Shown here piece after piece: positions 36,633-44,881 of a DNA stretch of 64,000 nt. Origin of the DNA: Yoonia vestfoldensis DSM 16212 (GTDB lineage Bacteria > Pseudomonadota > Alphaproteobacteria > Rhodobacterales > Rhodobacteraceae); assembly GCF_000382265.1 (NCBI RefSeq), contig NZ_KB907981.1:111306-175305 (forward strand), written 5' to 3'. The notes below the pieces were generated by a model. It ran no database searches. It had not been told where the DNA came from and saw nothing but the letters and a program-made list of their open reading frames with translations. Made by a program: the position numbers and the translations under genes. Numbering within the stretch: position 1 is the stretch's first letter; each line of letters starts with the position of its first letter.

Positions 36633-37424
36633 ATGAGCAGAATCGACGCCAAATTCGCGCAGTTGCGCACAGAGGGCCGCAAGGCCTTTGTCGCTTATGT
36701 GATGGCGGGCGATCCCGATTACGCCACGGGGCTGGAGATCGTGAAAGGTCTGCCCGCCGCCGGTGTCGACATCATCGAACTGGGCATGCCGTTCACAGAC
36801 CCGATGGCCGATGGCAATACGATCCAGTTGGCAGGCCAGCGTGCGCTCGCGTCCGGTCAGACACTGGAAAAGACACTGGATTACGCGCGCGCCCTGCGCG
36901 AGACGGACATTACGACGCCGATCGTGATGATGGGCTATTACAACCCGATCTATTCGCGCGGCGTCGATCAGTTTCTGGTGGATGCCGCAGGCGCGGGCAT
37001 CGACGGGCTGATCATCGTCGATCTGCCGCCCGAGGAAGACGACGAGCTTTGTATTCCCGCGCAAAAGGCGGGGATCAATTTCATCCGGCTGGCGACGCCG
37101 ACCACCGATGACAAACGCCTGCCCAAGGTCTTGGAAAACACATCCGGTTTTGTCTACTACGTCTCGATGACCGGCATCACCGGCACCGCCGCCGTGCAGA
37201 CGACCGAGGTTGCACCGGAAGTGGCGCGCATCAAGGCCAAGACCGACCTGCCCGTGATCGTGGGTTTCGGCATCAAGACACCCGAGGCCGCGCGCGCCGT
37301 GGCACAGGTTGCCGATGGGGCTGTCGTCGGGTCCGCCATCGTGGACCGGATCGCGCGGGGTGACAGCGTGGCCGATGTACTGGCCTTTGTCGCCGATCTG
37401 GCGCAAGGCACCCATAGCGCCTGA
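36633..37424 (+). CDS. trpA: tryptophan synthase alpha subunit
   Basis: Predicted protein of 263 residues from the ATG at 36633, eight bases behind AGGAGG. Conserved residues: [12 protein letters not shown] with the catalytic Asp region, the catalytic Glu in IELGMPF, YYNPIYS, and [12 protein letters not shown]. It cleaves indole-3-glycerol phosphate to indole, which passes to TrpB. trpB and trpF lie 7.5-9.4 kb further along on the other strand, so the trp genes are split here. Confidence 0.97.
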   Translation: MSRIDAKFAQLRTEGRKAFVAYVMAGDPDYATGLEIVKGLPAAGVDIIELGMPFTDPMADGNTIQLAGQRALASGQTLEKTLDYARALRETDITTPIVMMGYYNPIYSRGVDQFLVDAAGAGIDGLIIVDLPPEEDDELCIPAQKAGINFIRLATPTTDDKRLPKVLENTSGFVYYVSMTGITGTAAVQTTEVAPEVARIKAKTDLPVIVGFGIKTPEAARAVAQVADGAVVGSAIVDRIARGDSVADVLAFVADLAQGTHSA

Positions 37425-37448
37425 GCCATTGCAAGAACGCCTCGGATC

Positions 37449-37465
37449 GGTAATGTCATTTTACC
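37449..37465. promoter_or_regulatory. inverted repeat upstream of lldD, candidate operator
   Basis: GGTAA-N7-TTACC lies 17-33 bases before the lldD start. Its arms recall GntR/LldR-type operators, which commonly control lactate dehydrogenase genes, but spacing does not match a defined consensus and no regulator gene is adjacent. Confidence 0.3.
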
Positions 37466-37481
37466 AATTCGGGGAAACGCC

Positions 37482-38645
37482 ATGCCAATCATCACCACGA
37501 TCGCCGACCTCAAGCGTCTGCACAAACGGCGCACGCCCAAGATGTTCTATGACTACGCCGAAAGCGGGTCATGGACGGAACAGACGTTCCGCGAAAACAC
37601 ATCCGATTTCGACCTGATCCGTCTGCGCCAGCGAATCGCGGTGGACATGACCAACCGCACCACAAAAAGCACGATGATCGGGCAGGACGTGGCCATGCCT
37701 GTGGCACTGGCGCCTGTGGGCCTGACCGGCATGCAATCCGCCGATGGCGAGATCAAGGCGGCGCGCGCGGCCGAGAAATTTGGCGTGCCCTTCACCCTGT
37801 CCACCATGTCGATCTGTTCGATCGAGGATGTGGCCGAAAACACCACCAAGCCGTTCTGGTTTCAGGTCTATACCCTGAAAGATGACGATTTCATGCAGCG
37901 CCTGTTCGATCGCGCGCGCGCGGCGGGCTGTTCGGCCATCATCATCACGCTGGATCTGCAAATCCTTGGCCAGCGGCACAAGGACATCAAGAATGGCATG
38001 TCCGCGCCACCGAAATTCACGCTGGCCAGCATGGCCGACCTTGCGACCAAATGGGGCTGGGGCATCGAGATGCTGCAAACCAAGCGCCGCTTCTTCGGCA
38101 ATATCGTGGGGCACGCCAAGGGCGTGTCGGACCCATCCTCGCTGTCGTCCTGGACGGCAGAGGCGTTCGACCACGCGCTCGACTGGGACCGTGTCGCGCA
38201 GCTGATGAAGATGTGGGGCGGCAAGGTGATCCTGAAAGGCATTCTTGACGCCGACGACGCCCGCAAGGCAGCGGCCCTGGGGGCCGATGCGATCATCGTG
38301 TCCAACCACGGCGGGCGGCAGCTGGACGGGGCGCTGTCGTCGATCCGCGCGCTGCCTGCGATCCTGGATGCGGTGGGCGACAAGGTCGAGGTGCATTTCG
38401 ACGGCGGCATCCGGTCGGGTCAGGACGTGCTGAAGGCGCTCGCGCTGGGGGCCAAGGGCACCTATGTCGGGCGCGCTTATATCAACGGACTGGGTGCCAT
38501 GGGCGAAGCTGGCGTGACGAAGGCGCTGGATATTATCCACAAGGAACTGGACACCACGATGGCGCTGTGCGGACGGCGCGACATCCGCGACGTGGACCGC
38601 GATATCCTGCTGGTGCCAAAGGACTTTGAAGGCGCGTGGATGTAA
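37482..38645 (+). CDS. lldD: FMN-dependent L-lactate dehydrogenase
   Basis: Predicted protein of 387 residues of the alpha-hydroxy-acid oxidase family. Motifs: PVALAPVGLTGMQ (FMN contacts), the catalytic His/substrate Arg region SNHGGRQLDGALS, and the FMN phosphate site GGIRSGQDVLKALALGA. It oxidises L-lactate to pyruvate and passes electrons to the respiratory chain at the membrane. It is monocistronic, 57 bases after trpA. Other 2-hydroxy acids are possible substrates. Confidence 0.93.
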   Translation: MPIITTIADLKRLHKRRTPKMFYDYAESGSWTEQTFRENTSDFDLIRLRQRIAVDMTNRTTKSTMIGQDVAMPVALAPVGLTGMQSADGEIKAARAAEKFGVPFTLSTMSICSIEDVAENTTKPFWFQVYTLKDDDFMQRLFDRARAAGCSAIIITLDLQILGQRHKDIKNGMSAPPKFTLASMADLATKWGWGIEMLQTKRRFFGNIVGHAKGVSDPSSLSSWTAEAFDHALDWDRVAQLMKMWGGKVILKGILDADDARKAAALGADAIIVSNHGGRQLDGALSSIRALPAILDAVGDKVEVHFDGGIRSGQDVLKALALGAKGTYVGRAYINGLGAMGEAGVTKALDIIHKELDTTMALCGRRDIRDVDRDILLVPKDFEGAWM

Positions 38646-38726
38646 GCCGCAACAGCGAATTGCCCAACAACCGTGAGGAATTTGCATCGTTTGTGGCTTT
38701 TTTGTGGTGAACCCACGATGAATTGA

Positions 38727-38740
38727 TTGACCGGGATCAA
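38727..38740 (+). promoter_or_regulatory. FNR/CRP-type box upstream of the first small-protein paralog
   Basis: TTGACCGGGATCAA matches the FnrL/Dnr half-site pattern TTGA(T/C)-N4-(A/G)TCAA with 14-bp span. It lies 88 bases before the ATG at 38828, which would allow a class II promoter with a leader of about 50 bases. The same bases also provide the TTGAC element found ahead of all four paralogs. Confidence 0.5.
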
Positions 38741-38827
38741 AACCGGCCTAAGGCTGGTCGCGATCGCCGATGCCGTATGCAAACGGTCCGGTCGTCAGAT
38801 CGCAAACCAGAAGTTAGGAAAATTGAA

Positions 38828-39088
38828 ATGCGTATGACCAACATTTTTGCAACGGCCGTTGCTGTTGCCGCTTTGTCCACGACCGCTTTCGCTGGCGGCC
38901 TGTCCCCTGAAGTGATGGAAGCACCCGTCGTCATGGCCGAGCCTGCGCCTGCCGGTTCCTCCATCAACCCAGTCTTCATCGTGATCGGCGTTCTTGCTGC
39001 CCTGCTGATCGCATCCTCGCTGGACGACGATGATGATCCTGAGCAAATGCTGGTGACCGGCGAACAAGAAATCGTCGGATTAAACTGA
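38828..39088 (+). CDS. small exported single-helix protein, tandem paralog 1
   Basis: Predicted protein of 86 residues. Layout: signal peptide (about 1-22, ending TTAFA), conserved segment GGLSPEVMEAPVVMAEPAPA, then GSSINP, one membrane helix (about 49-64, FIVIGVLAALLIASSL), and an acidic tail (DDDDDPEQ ...). I recognise no named family. Three paralogs follow in tandem. An FNR-like box lies upstream and a strong terminator just after the stop, so it is its own unit. The C-terminal tail (MLVTGEQEIVGLN) is unique to this copy. Confidence 0.8.
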   Translation: MRMTNIFATAVAVAALSTTAFAGGLSPEVMEAPVVMAEPAPAGSSINPVFIVIGVLAALLIASSLDDDDDPEQMLVTGEQEIVGLN

Positions 39089-39116
39089 ACATAGTTCAGA
39101 TTGCGACGCAAATTTG

Positions 39117-39147
39117 GCCGCGCCAGATCATTCTGGCGCGGCTTTTT
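39117..39147 (+). terminator. intrinsic terminator after paralog 1
   Basis: 11-bp stem GCCGCGCCAGA/TCTGGCGCGGC, loop TCAT, followed by TTTTT. The stem is identical to the terminator after paralog 2, suggesting that gene and terminator were duplicated together. Confidence 0.9.
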
Positions 39148-39320
39148 CTTCTAAAAAAGCGTTACTTTCAGGTCGTAATCGGCAAATCTTCTGGTTTTTA
39201 TGGTCTTTTTCTAAGCAGAACGGGTTGACTGGCCTTCCGCATGCGCAAACAGTGAGCCTGCGAGCGACGGGCGGGAGCAAACCGACTTTGTCAATCAAAC
39301 GATCTCAAGGAGAACGACCC

Positions 39321-39545
39321 ATGCGTATTATGACATGCCTGACAGCCGCGACAGCCGTCGCAGGCTTTACCACAGTTGCAACCGCAGGCGGGCTTGCCCC
39401 CGAAGTAATGGAAGCCCCGGTCGTCATGGCCGAACCTGCGCCAGCAGGATCGTCGATCAACCCCGCCTTTGTAGTGGTCGGTGTGCTCGCGGCACTGCTG
39501 ATCGCGGCATCGCTGTCAGATGATGATGAGGATGAGGTCGGGTAA
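39321..39545 (+). CDS. small exported single-helix protein, tandem paralog 2
   Basis: Predicted protein of 74 residues, the shortest copy. Signal peptide (1-22, ending VATA), then GGLAPEVMEAPVVMAEPAPA, GSSINPAF, membrane helix VVVGVLAALLIAASL, and acidic end SDDDEDEVG. An AAGGAG lies upstream of the ATG. A TTGAC element is found 96 bases before the start (39225). A terminator with the same stem as that of paralog 1 follows. Function unknown. Confidence 0.8.
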   Translation: MRIMTCLTAATAVAGFTTVATAGGLAPEVMEAPVVMAEPAPAGSSINPAFVVVGVLAALLIAASLSDDDEDEVG

Positions 39546-39587
39546 CCCGTCGGCTGACCCATCGTTGTTCGTCGGACGACATCAAGC

Positions 39588-39619
39588 GCCGCGCCAGATC
39601 ACTCTGGCGCGGCCTTTTT
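39588..39619 (+). terminator. intrinsic terminator after paralog 2
   Basis: 11-bp stem GCCGCGCCAGA/TCTGGCGCGGC, loop TCAC, then CTTTTT. It differs from the terminator after paralog 1 only in the last loop base and one base before the T-run. Confidence 0.9.
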
Positions 39620-39774
39620 GCTCGTGGCCACAGCATCCGCATCCCGGATGACGGCCCGTTCCAGACTATGGATTTCCCTATATTGACCCAAGCGGACCCG
39701 CGCGTGTTACTGGCCCGGCTGTCGGATGGGGGCACCTTGCATCAGCATTATTTGGACCACTGGAGTTTGACCAC

Positions 39775-40023
39775 ATGCGTATTCTGACCACCCTGACCGC
39801 CGCGACCGCTCTTGCCGCCTTGACGACCGCCGCAACCGCGGGCGGCCTGTCCCCCGAAATCATGGAGACGCCCGTCGTCGCCGTCGAACTCGCACCCGCA
39901 GGATCGTCGATCAACCCCGCCTTTGTCGTGGTCGGCGTTCTGGCCGCGCTGCTGATTGCGTCGTCGCTTTCGGATGACGAAGAAGAAGTCTGCAACACCA
40001 CCGCCTGTCTGGAACCAGACTAA
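39775..40023 (+). CDS. small exported single-helix protein, tandem paralog 3
   Basis: Predicted protein of 82 residues. Signal peptide (1-22, ending AATA), GGLSPEIMETPVVAVELAPA, GSSINPAF, helix VVVGVLAALLIASSL, acidic stretch SDDEEEV, then CNTTACLEPD, which contains two Cys residues absent from copies 1 and 2. TTGAC lies 92 bases before the ATG (39683). No strong terminator was seen after it. Function unknown. Confidence 0.8.
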   Translation: MRILTTLTAATALAALTTAATAGGLSPEIMETPVVAVELAPAGSSINPAFVVVGVLAALLIASSLSDDEEEVCNTTACLEPD

Positions 40024-40268
40024 ACGCGGGCCAGCCCCCTGGATCGGGCTATTCGGTCTTGGCTTTCGGGTTCAAACCCGATCGACGCCCTTGAAGCGAC
40101 GGCGCCACAGGTGACCGTTTAGGCCCGATCTGTCGCCAAAGCCCTGTCTTTTAGGGCAACCGACTGGAAAAAGATTTGACGACACTGCGTTTCCGGCGAA
40201 ACGAATATTCCTGTGCGGTGCATCAGCACATACTTAATTCAACTTTGCTCATCATTCAGGAAAAAAGC

Positions 40269-40544
40269 ATGTCCCGTTTTACAACACTCGCCACAGCTGC
40301 GGCATTTGCAGCCGTTACCACTGTCGCCTCTGCCGGTGGTCTGTCCCCCGAAATCATGGAAGCGCCCGTCGTCGCACAAGAGGCGGCCCCTGCGGGGTCT
40401 TCCATCAATCCGGCCTTCGTGGTCGTGGGCGTGCTGGCCGCGCTGCTGATCGCGTCCTCGCTGTCGGGCGATGATGAAGACAACGGCCGTATTCTGCTGC
40501 CGTGCGAGGGACCCTGTGACACCAACATTGTGCAGCTCCGCTAA
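40269..40544 (+). CDS. small exported single-helix protein, tandem paralog 4
   Basis: Predicted protein of 91 residues, the longest copy. Signal peptide (1-22, ending VASA), GGLSPEIMEAPVVAQEAAPA, GSSINPAF, helix VVVGVLAALLIASSL, acidic GDDEDNG, then a tail RILLPCEGPCDTNIVQLR with a CxxxC pair. TTGAC lies 94 bases before the ATG (40175). Copies 3 and 4 share tails with paired cysteines, copies 1 and 2 do not, so the tail is the variable part. Function unknown. Confidence 0.8.
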   Translation: MSRFTTLATAAAFAAVTTVASAGGLSPEIMEAPVVAQEAAPAGSSINPAFVVVGVLAALLIASSLSGDDEDNGRILLPCEGPCDTNIVQLR

Positions 40545-40565
40545 GGCAGCACAGAACACGCATCT

Positions 40566-40584
40566 GCGCCCGGTTGACGGGCGC
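40566..40584 (+). terminator. hairpin between paralog 4 and the convergent MFS gene
   Basis: 7-bp stem GCGCCCG/CGGGCGC with loop GTTGA, lacking a T-run on either strand. It may end both convergent transcripts but is weaker than the other terminators. Confidence 0.35.
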
Positions 40585-40616
40585 GGACCTGGCGGTGGCG
40601 TACCCGGCCGCGACGT

Positions 40617-41783
40617 TCAGCTTTGCGTCGCGATGCCACCTGCGACATGCGCCTTTTGCCGCGACACCAGCACCGCCAACGGCAAGGTCGCCAGCAGCAG
40701 GACCGCGACAAAAAGAAACGCCACCCGCAGACCGAAAGCCTGGCTCAGCAGACCCATCAGCATCGGTGCGAAAAAGAATCCCGAAAATCCGATCACGGCG
40801 GCGCGGCTGATCGCCTCGGTGCGCAGATGCGGCGGCACCAGCTTGCCCACCAGCGCCAGCCCCATCGGCCCGATCACCGACACGCCCAAACCAAGGATGC
40901 CGAACCCAACATAAGCGACCAGCGGCGTCGGCGCGAATGCGGCAATCACCGCCCCGCTGGCCGAAAGGATCGACGCGCCAAAGATGACATTGACCTCGCG
41001 CAGGCGTTCGGCGACGGCCTGTCCCGAAAAGCGTCCCACCGCCATCGTCAGCCCCAGCATCGCAGGCCCCAGCGCACCTTCGGCAGCGCCGCCACCAAGT
41101 GTGCGTTCGACATGGAGCGCCGACCACGCCTCGACCGTGGCCTCTGACATAAAGGCGATCAGCACGATCCCCCCGCAAAGCACGATGGGCCAGAGCGGAT
41201 AGCGGCCCTTGTAGCCGTCTTCGGCGGCGACATAGGTCACGTCCATCCGCACGAAAGGGATCAGGCAGACGGCGAAGAATGCGAAACCCGCGAATACCGG
41301 CGCAGGCGGCAGCCCCGCGGCGCGCGTGGCGCTGACGATCAGGGCGGCACAGGCATAGGCGACAGAAAACATCGCGTGGTTCGCATTCATCAGCGGGCGG
41401 CGGTGCGTTGCTTCCAACTCGCTGACGCGGGCATTCATCACCACATCGAGCAAGCCCGATGCCAGCCCCACCAGCGCCATGGACGCGGCGAAAGCCAACG
41501 GATGCGTGATCTGCGACGGCAGCAGCCAGGCAAAGGCGAGCGCCGCGATCGCGGCCTGCATCGACCGCGCGCCCAGCCAGCGGTCAAGCCGGGGTGCCAG
41601 CCACATCGCCGAGACCAGCCCTGTCGCCGAGCCAAGCAGCAAGGTGCCGAAAAGCGCATCCGACGCGCCCAGCTGTGCCTTGATGACGGGCACATAGGCT
41701 GCAAAACAGCCCCAGAAAATACCCACCACGACAAAGGCTGTGGCGGGACGACGAGACAGAATCAAGGCGCTGCGAATAGACAT
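40617..41783 (-). CDS. MFS transporter
   Basis: Predicted protein of 388 residues from the ATG at 41783, with about twelve hydrophobic helices. The pattern (FWGCFAAYVPVIKAQLGASD near the N-terminus, VVMNARVSELEATHRRPLMN in the loop after helix 4) resembles the YbjJ-like MFS exporters. Substrate unknown; sugar or drug efflux is a guess. It is divergent from rplY and convergent with the small-protein array. Confidence 0.85.
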   Translation of the reverse strand: MSIRSALILSRRPATAFVVVGIFWGCFAAYVPVIKAQLGASDALFGTLLLGSATGLVSAMWLAPRLDRWLGARSMQAAIAALAFAWLLPSQITHPLAFAASMALVGLASGLLDVVMNARVSELEATHRRPLMNANHAMFSVAYACAALIVSATRAAGLPPAPVFAGFAFFAVCLIPFVRMDVTYVAAEDGYKGRYPLWPIVLCGGIVLIAFMSEATVEAWSALHVERTLGGGAAEGALGPAMLGLTMAVGRFSGQAVAERLREVNVIFGASILSASGAVIAAFAPTPLVAYVGFGILGLGVSVIGPMGLALVGKLVPPHLRTEAISRAAVIGFSGFFFAPMLMGLLSQAFGLRVAFLFVAVLLLATLPLAVLVSRQKAHVAGGIATQS

Positions 41784-41852
41784 GACGCCATGGGTGACGC
41801 CCAAAAATTTCCAAAGCAAGTTTCAAATTGCAGGTGCTGGGGGTGAATTCCG

Positions 41853-41873
41853 TCACATGGGTCATGACCCACG
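41853..41873. repeat. intergenic palindrome family B, copy 1
   Basis: The 14-bp perfect palindrome TGGGTCATGACCCA (41858-41871) is preceded by CCGTCA, as in the copies near 53068 and 58365. It is in the divergent MFS/rplY gap, so here it could act as an operator, unlike the 3'-end copies. Confidence 0.65.
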
Positions 41874-41983
41874 CCATCTGCGGGTTTTACATCTTTTCAA
41901 TCCGGCAAAATGCCCTTATAGGGCGGGCTTCATCGGGCTCGGACACCCTTGGAGGCGGGCCCCATAATCAAAGGACTATTACT

Positions 41984-42610
41984 ATGGCTGGACAGATTCC
42001 TGATCTGAACGCCAAGGTACGTGCGGGGACAGGCAAGGGGGCCGCCCGCCAAGCTCGTCGTGATGGCGACGTACCTGGCATTGTTTATGGTGGCGGCGTT
42101 GACCCGCAATCCATCAGCATCCCTTTCAACTATCTGCTGACGACCCTGCGCAAGGGCCGGTTCATGTCGACGCTTTTCAACCTCAAGGTCGAAGGCCAGG
42201 ACGACGTGCGTGTGATCTGCCGCGGCGTGCAGCGTGACGTGGTCAAGGATCTGCCGATCCACATCGACTTTCTGCGCCTCAAGCGCACCAGCCGCGTGAA
42301 TCTGTTCATCCCCGTTGAATTCATCAACGGCGATACCTGCCCCGGCATCAAGAAAGGCGGCGTTCTGACCGTCGTGCGCAACGAAGTCGAGATGGACGTG
42401 CTGGCAGGCGATATCCCTGACCACCTGACCGTCGATCTGGCCAAAGTCCAGATGGGCGATGTCATCCACATCAGCGACATCACCCTGCCCGAAGGCGCCA
42501 AGCCCGTCATCGACCGTGATTTCGTGATCGCCAACATTTCCGCACCACGTGCGCTGCTCGCCAGCGACGATGATGCCGAAGAAGAAACAGAAGCCGCCGA
42601 CGCCGAGTAA
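41984..42610 (+). CDS. rplY: 50S ribosomal protein L25/general stress protein Ctc
   Basis: Predicted protein of 208 residues, the long Ctc (TL5) form: an N-terminal L25 5S-rRNA-binding domain (about 5-95; [20 protein letters not shown]) plus a C-terminal beta domain, ending in an acidic tail ([14 protein letters not shown]). Start at 41984 is preceded by AAAGGA. It belongs to the 50S subunit and binds 5S rRNA. A terminator follows, with pth downstream, a common pairing. Confidence 0.96.
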   Translation: MAGQIPDLNAKVRAGTGKGAARQARRDGDVPGIVYGGGVDPQSISIPFNYLLTTLRKGRFMSTLFNLKVEGQDDVRVICRGVQRDVVKDLPIHIDFLRLKRTSRVNLFIPVEFINGDTCPGIKKGGVLTVVRNEVEMDVLAGDIPDHLTVDLAKVQMGDVIHISDITLPEGAKPVIDRDFVIANISAPRALLASDDDAEEETEAADAE

Positions 42611-42633
42611 TCGGTCCGCGCGCAACCCGATCA

Positions 42634-42658
42634 GGGCACCCCACGGGGTGCCCTTTTT
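42634..42658 (+). terminator. intrinsic terminator after rplY
   Basis: 8-bp stem GGGCACCC/GGGTGCCC with loop CACG, followed by TTTTT. Confidence 0.9.
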
Positions 42659-42706
42659 CATGCGCGGGGACTGGTGCGCCGCCGCGCCGCCTATTAGGTT
42701 AGCGGC

Positions 42707-43378
42707 ATGAAACTCCTCATCGGCCTTGGCAATCCCGGCGCGAAATACGCGCAAAACCGGCACAACATCGGCTTTATGGCGATGGACCGGATTGCCGCCG
42801 ATCACGGCTTTGGCCCGTGGCGGTCCAAATTCCAGGGCCAGATCGCCGAAGGCCGGTTCGGATCGGACAAGGTCACGCTGCTGAAGCCCGAAACCTTCAT
42901 GAACCTGTCCGGCCAGTCCGTGGGCGAGGCTGCGCGCTATCTCAAGCTGACACCTGCCGATCTGATCGTGTTCCATGACGAAATCGACCTTGCTCCCGGC
43001 AAGGTCCGGTTGAAAACCGGCGGCGGCCATGCGGGCCACAATGGCTTGCGCTCGATCCACGCGCATCTCGGGCCTGACTATGACCGCGTGCGCCTTGGCG
43101 TCGGCCATCCGGGGCACAAGGACGCCGTGCCCGGCTATGTCCTGCATGATTTCGCCAAGGCCGATCTGGACTGGCTTGACGACGAATTGCGCGGCATCAG
43201 CGACGGCGTCGCGCATCTGGTCGCGGGCGACGGCGCGCGCTTTCTGAACGCCATCGCATTGCGGACCGCCCCGCCGCGATCCTCGACCAGCGTGCCCAAG
43301 CCAGCCAAAGCCCCCGAAACCCAACCAGAGCCAGAGACCCGCAGCGCCATGTCGCGCCTGCTGGACAAGTTCCGGTGA
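42707..43378 (+). CDS. pth: peptidyl-tRNA hydrolase
   Basis: Predicted protein of 223 residues, slightly longer than usual because of a C-terminal Pro/Glu-rich extension (PKPAKAPETQPEPE). It opens GLGNPGAKYAQNRHNIGF with the catalytic His at residue 19, and has HDEIDLAPGKVRLKTGGGH with the catalytic Asp. It releases peptides from stalled peptidyl-tRNA. The stop overlaps the start of the DUF2332 gene (GTGA). Confidence 0.97.
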   Translation: MKLLIGLGNPGAKYAQNRHNIGFMAMDRIAADHGFGPWRSKFQGQIAEGRFGSDKVTLLKPETFMNLSGQSVGEAARYLKLTPADLIVFHDEIDLAPGKVRLKTGGGHAGHNGLRSIHAHLGPDYDRVRLGVGHPGHKDAVPGYVLHDFAKADLDWLDDELRGISDGVAHLVAGDGARFLNAIALRTAPPRSSTSVPKPAKAPETQPEPETRSAMSRLLDKFR

Positions 43379-44424
43379 CAGCCACCGCCATCAGCGCGGC
43401 TTTTGCCGCGCAAGCGGCGGCCTGCGATAGTCTGGGATCGCCTTTCATGGAACGGTTGATGCGGCTTTGCGCAACGCAGGCTTGGCCCGCAGGTGCTGTC
43501 ACTGACCGCATCCATGGCTGGACCGGCGATCTGGGACCAAACGGACAATCCGTGCCGCTGCGGCTCGCTGGCGCGCTGCATGCGCTGCGCCTGCAAGGCA
43601 ATACCACGCTGGCGCAGGTCTATCCGCCGCAGGCCTACGACGCCGCGACCCTTTGGGCGGCGGTGACAGAGGTTTTGGTCAGCGAAGAGGCCGCCATCCT
43701 GCACTGGCTTGACAGCCCGCCTCAGACCAACGAGGTGCGGCGGTCCGCCCCCGTGATCGCACTTGGCCATTGGCTGACGGATCGTTTCGGCCTGCCGCTT
43801 CGCTGCAGCGAACTCGGGGCCAGCGCGGGGCTGAACCTGCATTGGGACGACTACGCACTGGCGGTCGGCGGACAGAGCTTCGGGTCTGCCGCCCCTGCCC
43901 TGATGCTGCGACCTGACTGGACCGGCCCGCTGCCGCCCCAGACGCAGCCACTGGTCAGCGCGCGCGCAGGCGTCGATCTGAACCCGCTTGACCCGCAATC
44001 GCCCGCCGATAGGCTGCGCCTGCAGGCCTATCTCTGGCCGGATCAGCCTGAACGGCTGGCGTTGACCGAAGCCGCCATCGCCAATGCGCGCACGCCGATC
44101 ACCAAAGGTGATGCGATCGACTGGCTGACGGGTCATCTTGACCACCACGCAGGTCAGGTCCACGTTCTTTATACGACCATCGCCTGGCAGTATCTCCCCG
44201 TCGCCTTGCAGGAACGCGGCACCGCCATGATCAACGCGGCAGGCCGCACAGCGCGCGACGACGCGCCGCTTGCATGGTTCGGGATGGAACCGGATGGCGC
44301 ACGTCCGGGGGCGGCGCTGACGCTGCGGCTTTGGCCCGGCGACTTGACGTTTGCGCTGGGGCGCGCAGATTTTCACGGACGATGGGTTCACTGGAATCCC
44401 GTCCAGACAAGCAAGAAAGACTGA
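43375..44424 (+). CDS. DUF2332 family protein
   Basis: Predicted protein of 349 residues from a GTG overlapping the pth stop. The DUF2332 hallmarks are present: the N-terminal GSPFMERLM, QTNEVRRSAPVI, and ELGASAGLNLHWDDY. The last resembles a Rossmann methyltransferase nucleotide-binding motif, but activity has not been shown for the family. It is followed after four bases by a DUF2237 gene, so pth, DUF2332 and DUF2237 are probably cotranscribed. Confidence 0.88.
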   Translation: MTATAISAAFAAQAAACDSLGSPFMERLMRLCATQAWPAGAVTDRIHGWTGDLGPNGQSVPLRLAGALHALRLQGNTTLAQVYPPQAYDAATLWAAVTEVLVSEEAAILHWLDSPPQTNEVRRSAPVIALGHWLTDRFGLPLRCSELGASAGLNLHWDDYALAVGGQSFGSAAPALMLRPDWTGPLPPQTQPLVSARAGVDLNPLDPQSPADRLRLQAYLWPDQPERLALTEAAIANARTPITKGDAIDWLTGHLDHHAGQVHVLYTTIAWQYLPVALQERGTAMINAAGRTARDDAPLAWFGMEPDGARPGAALTLRLWPGDLTFALGRADFHGRWVHWNPVQTSKKD

Positions 44425-44428
44425 CCCA

Positions 44429-44806
44429 ATGGAAAAAGACCCGTCCTTCAACGTTCTCGGCAGCACGCTTGCCACCTGTTCGACAGCCCCCATGACCGGC
44501 TTTTTCCGCAACGGCGCCTGCGACACCTGCGCACAGGACAACGGCAGCCACACGGTCTGCGCGGTGATGACGGATGAATTTCTGGCGTTTTCGAAATATG
44601 TCGGCAACGATTTGTCCACGCCGCGCCCCGAATTCGGCTTTCCGGGGCTGAAGGCGGGCGACGGCTGGTGCCTGTGTGCGGGTCGCTTCCTGCAAGCGCA
44701 TGAAGAAGGCTGCGCACCGCAGGTCAACCTGCATGCCACCCATGTGCGCGCGCTCGACATCGTGCAGATCGACGTGTTGCGACAGCACGCGCTGCCGTTC
44801 GACTAG
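44429..44806 (+). CDS. DUF2237 family protein
   Basis: Predicted protein of 125 residues. It is a close match to the DUF2237 pattern: CSTAPMTGFFRNGACDT, GSHTVCAVMTDEFLAFSK, NDLSTPRPEFGFPGLK, WCLCAGRFLQA and a C-terminal LHATHVRALDIV. Six or more conserved Cys residues suggest a metal site. Function unknown. Last gene of the pth unit, convergent with trpB. Confidence 0.9.
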   Translation: MEKDPSFNVLGSTLATCSTAPMTGFFRNGACDTCAQDNGSHTVCAVMTDEFLAFSKYVGNDLSTPRPEFGFPGLKAGDGWCLCAGRFLQAHEEGCAPQVNLHATHVRALDIVQIDVLRQHALPFD

Positions 44807-44819
44807 ACGCCGAAAACCC

Positions 44820-44859
44820 CATCTTCCGAGCATAAATATCCCCGCCGGAGGCAAAAAGT
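44820..44859 (-). repeat. intergenic repeat family A, copy 2
   Basis: CATCTTCCGAGCATAAATAT plus CCCCGCCGGAGGCA is identical to copy 3 near 52267 over about 34 bases. It lies between the convergent DUF2237 and trpB stops. Confidence 0.8.
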
Positions 44860-44881
44860 TTTTCCTGCCACCGACGCGGCT

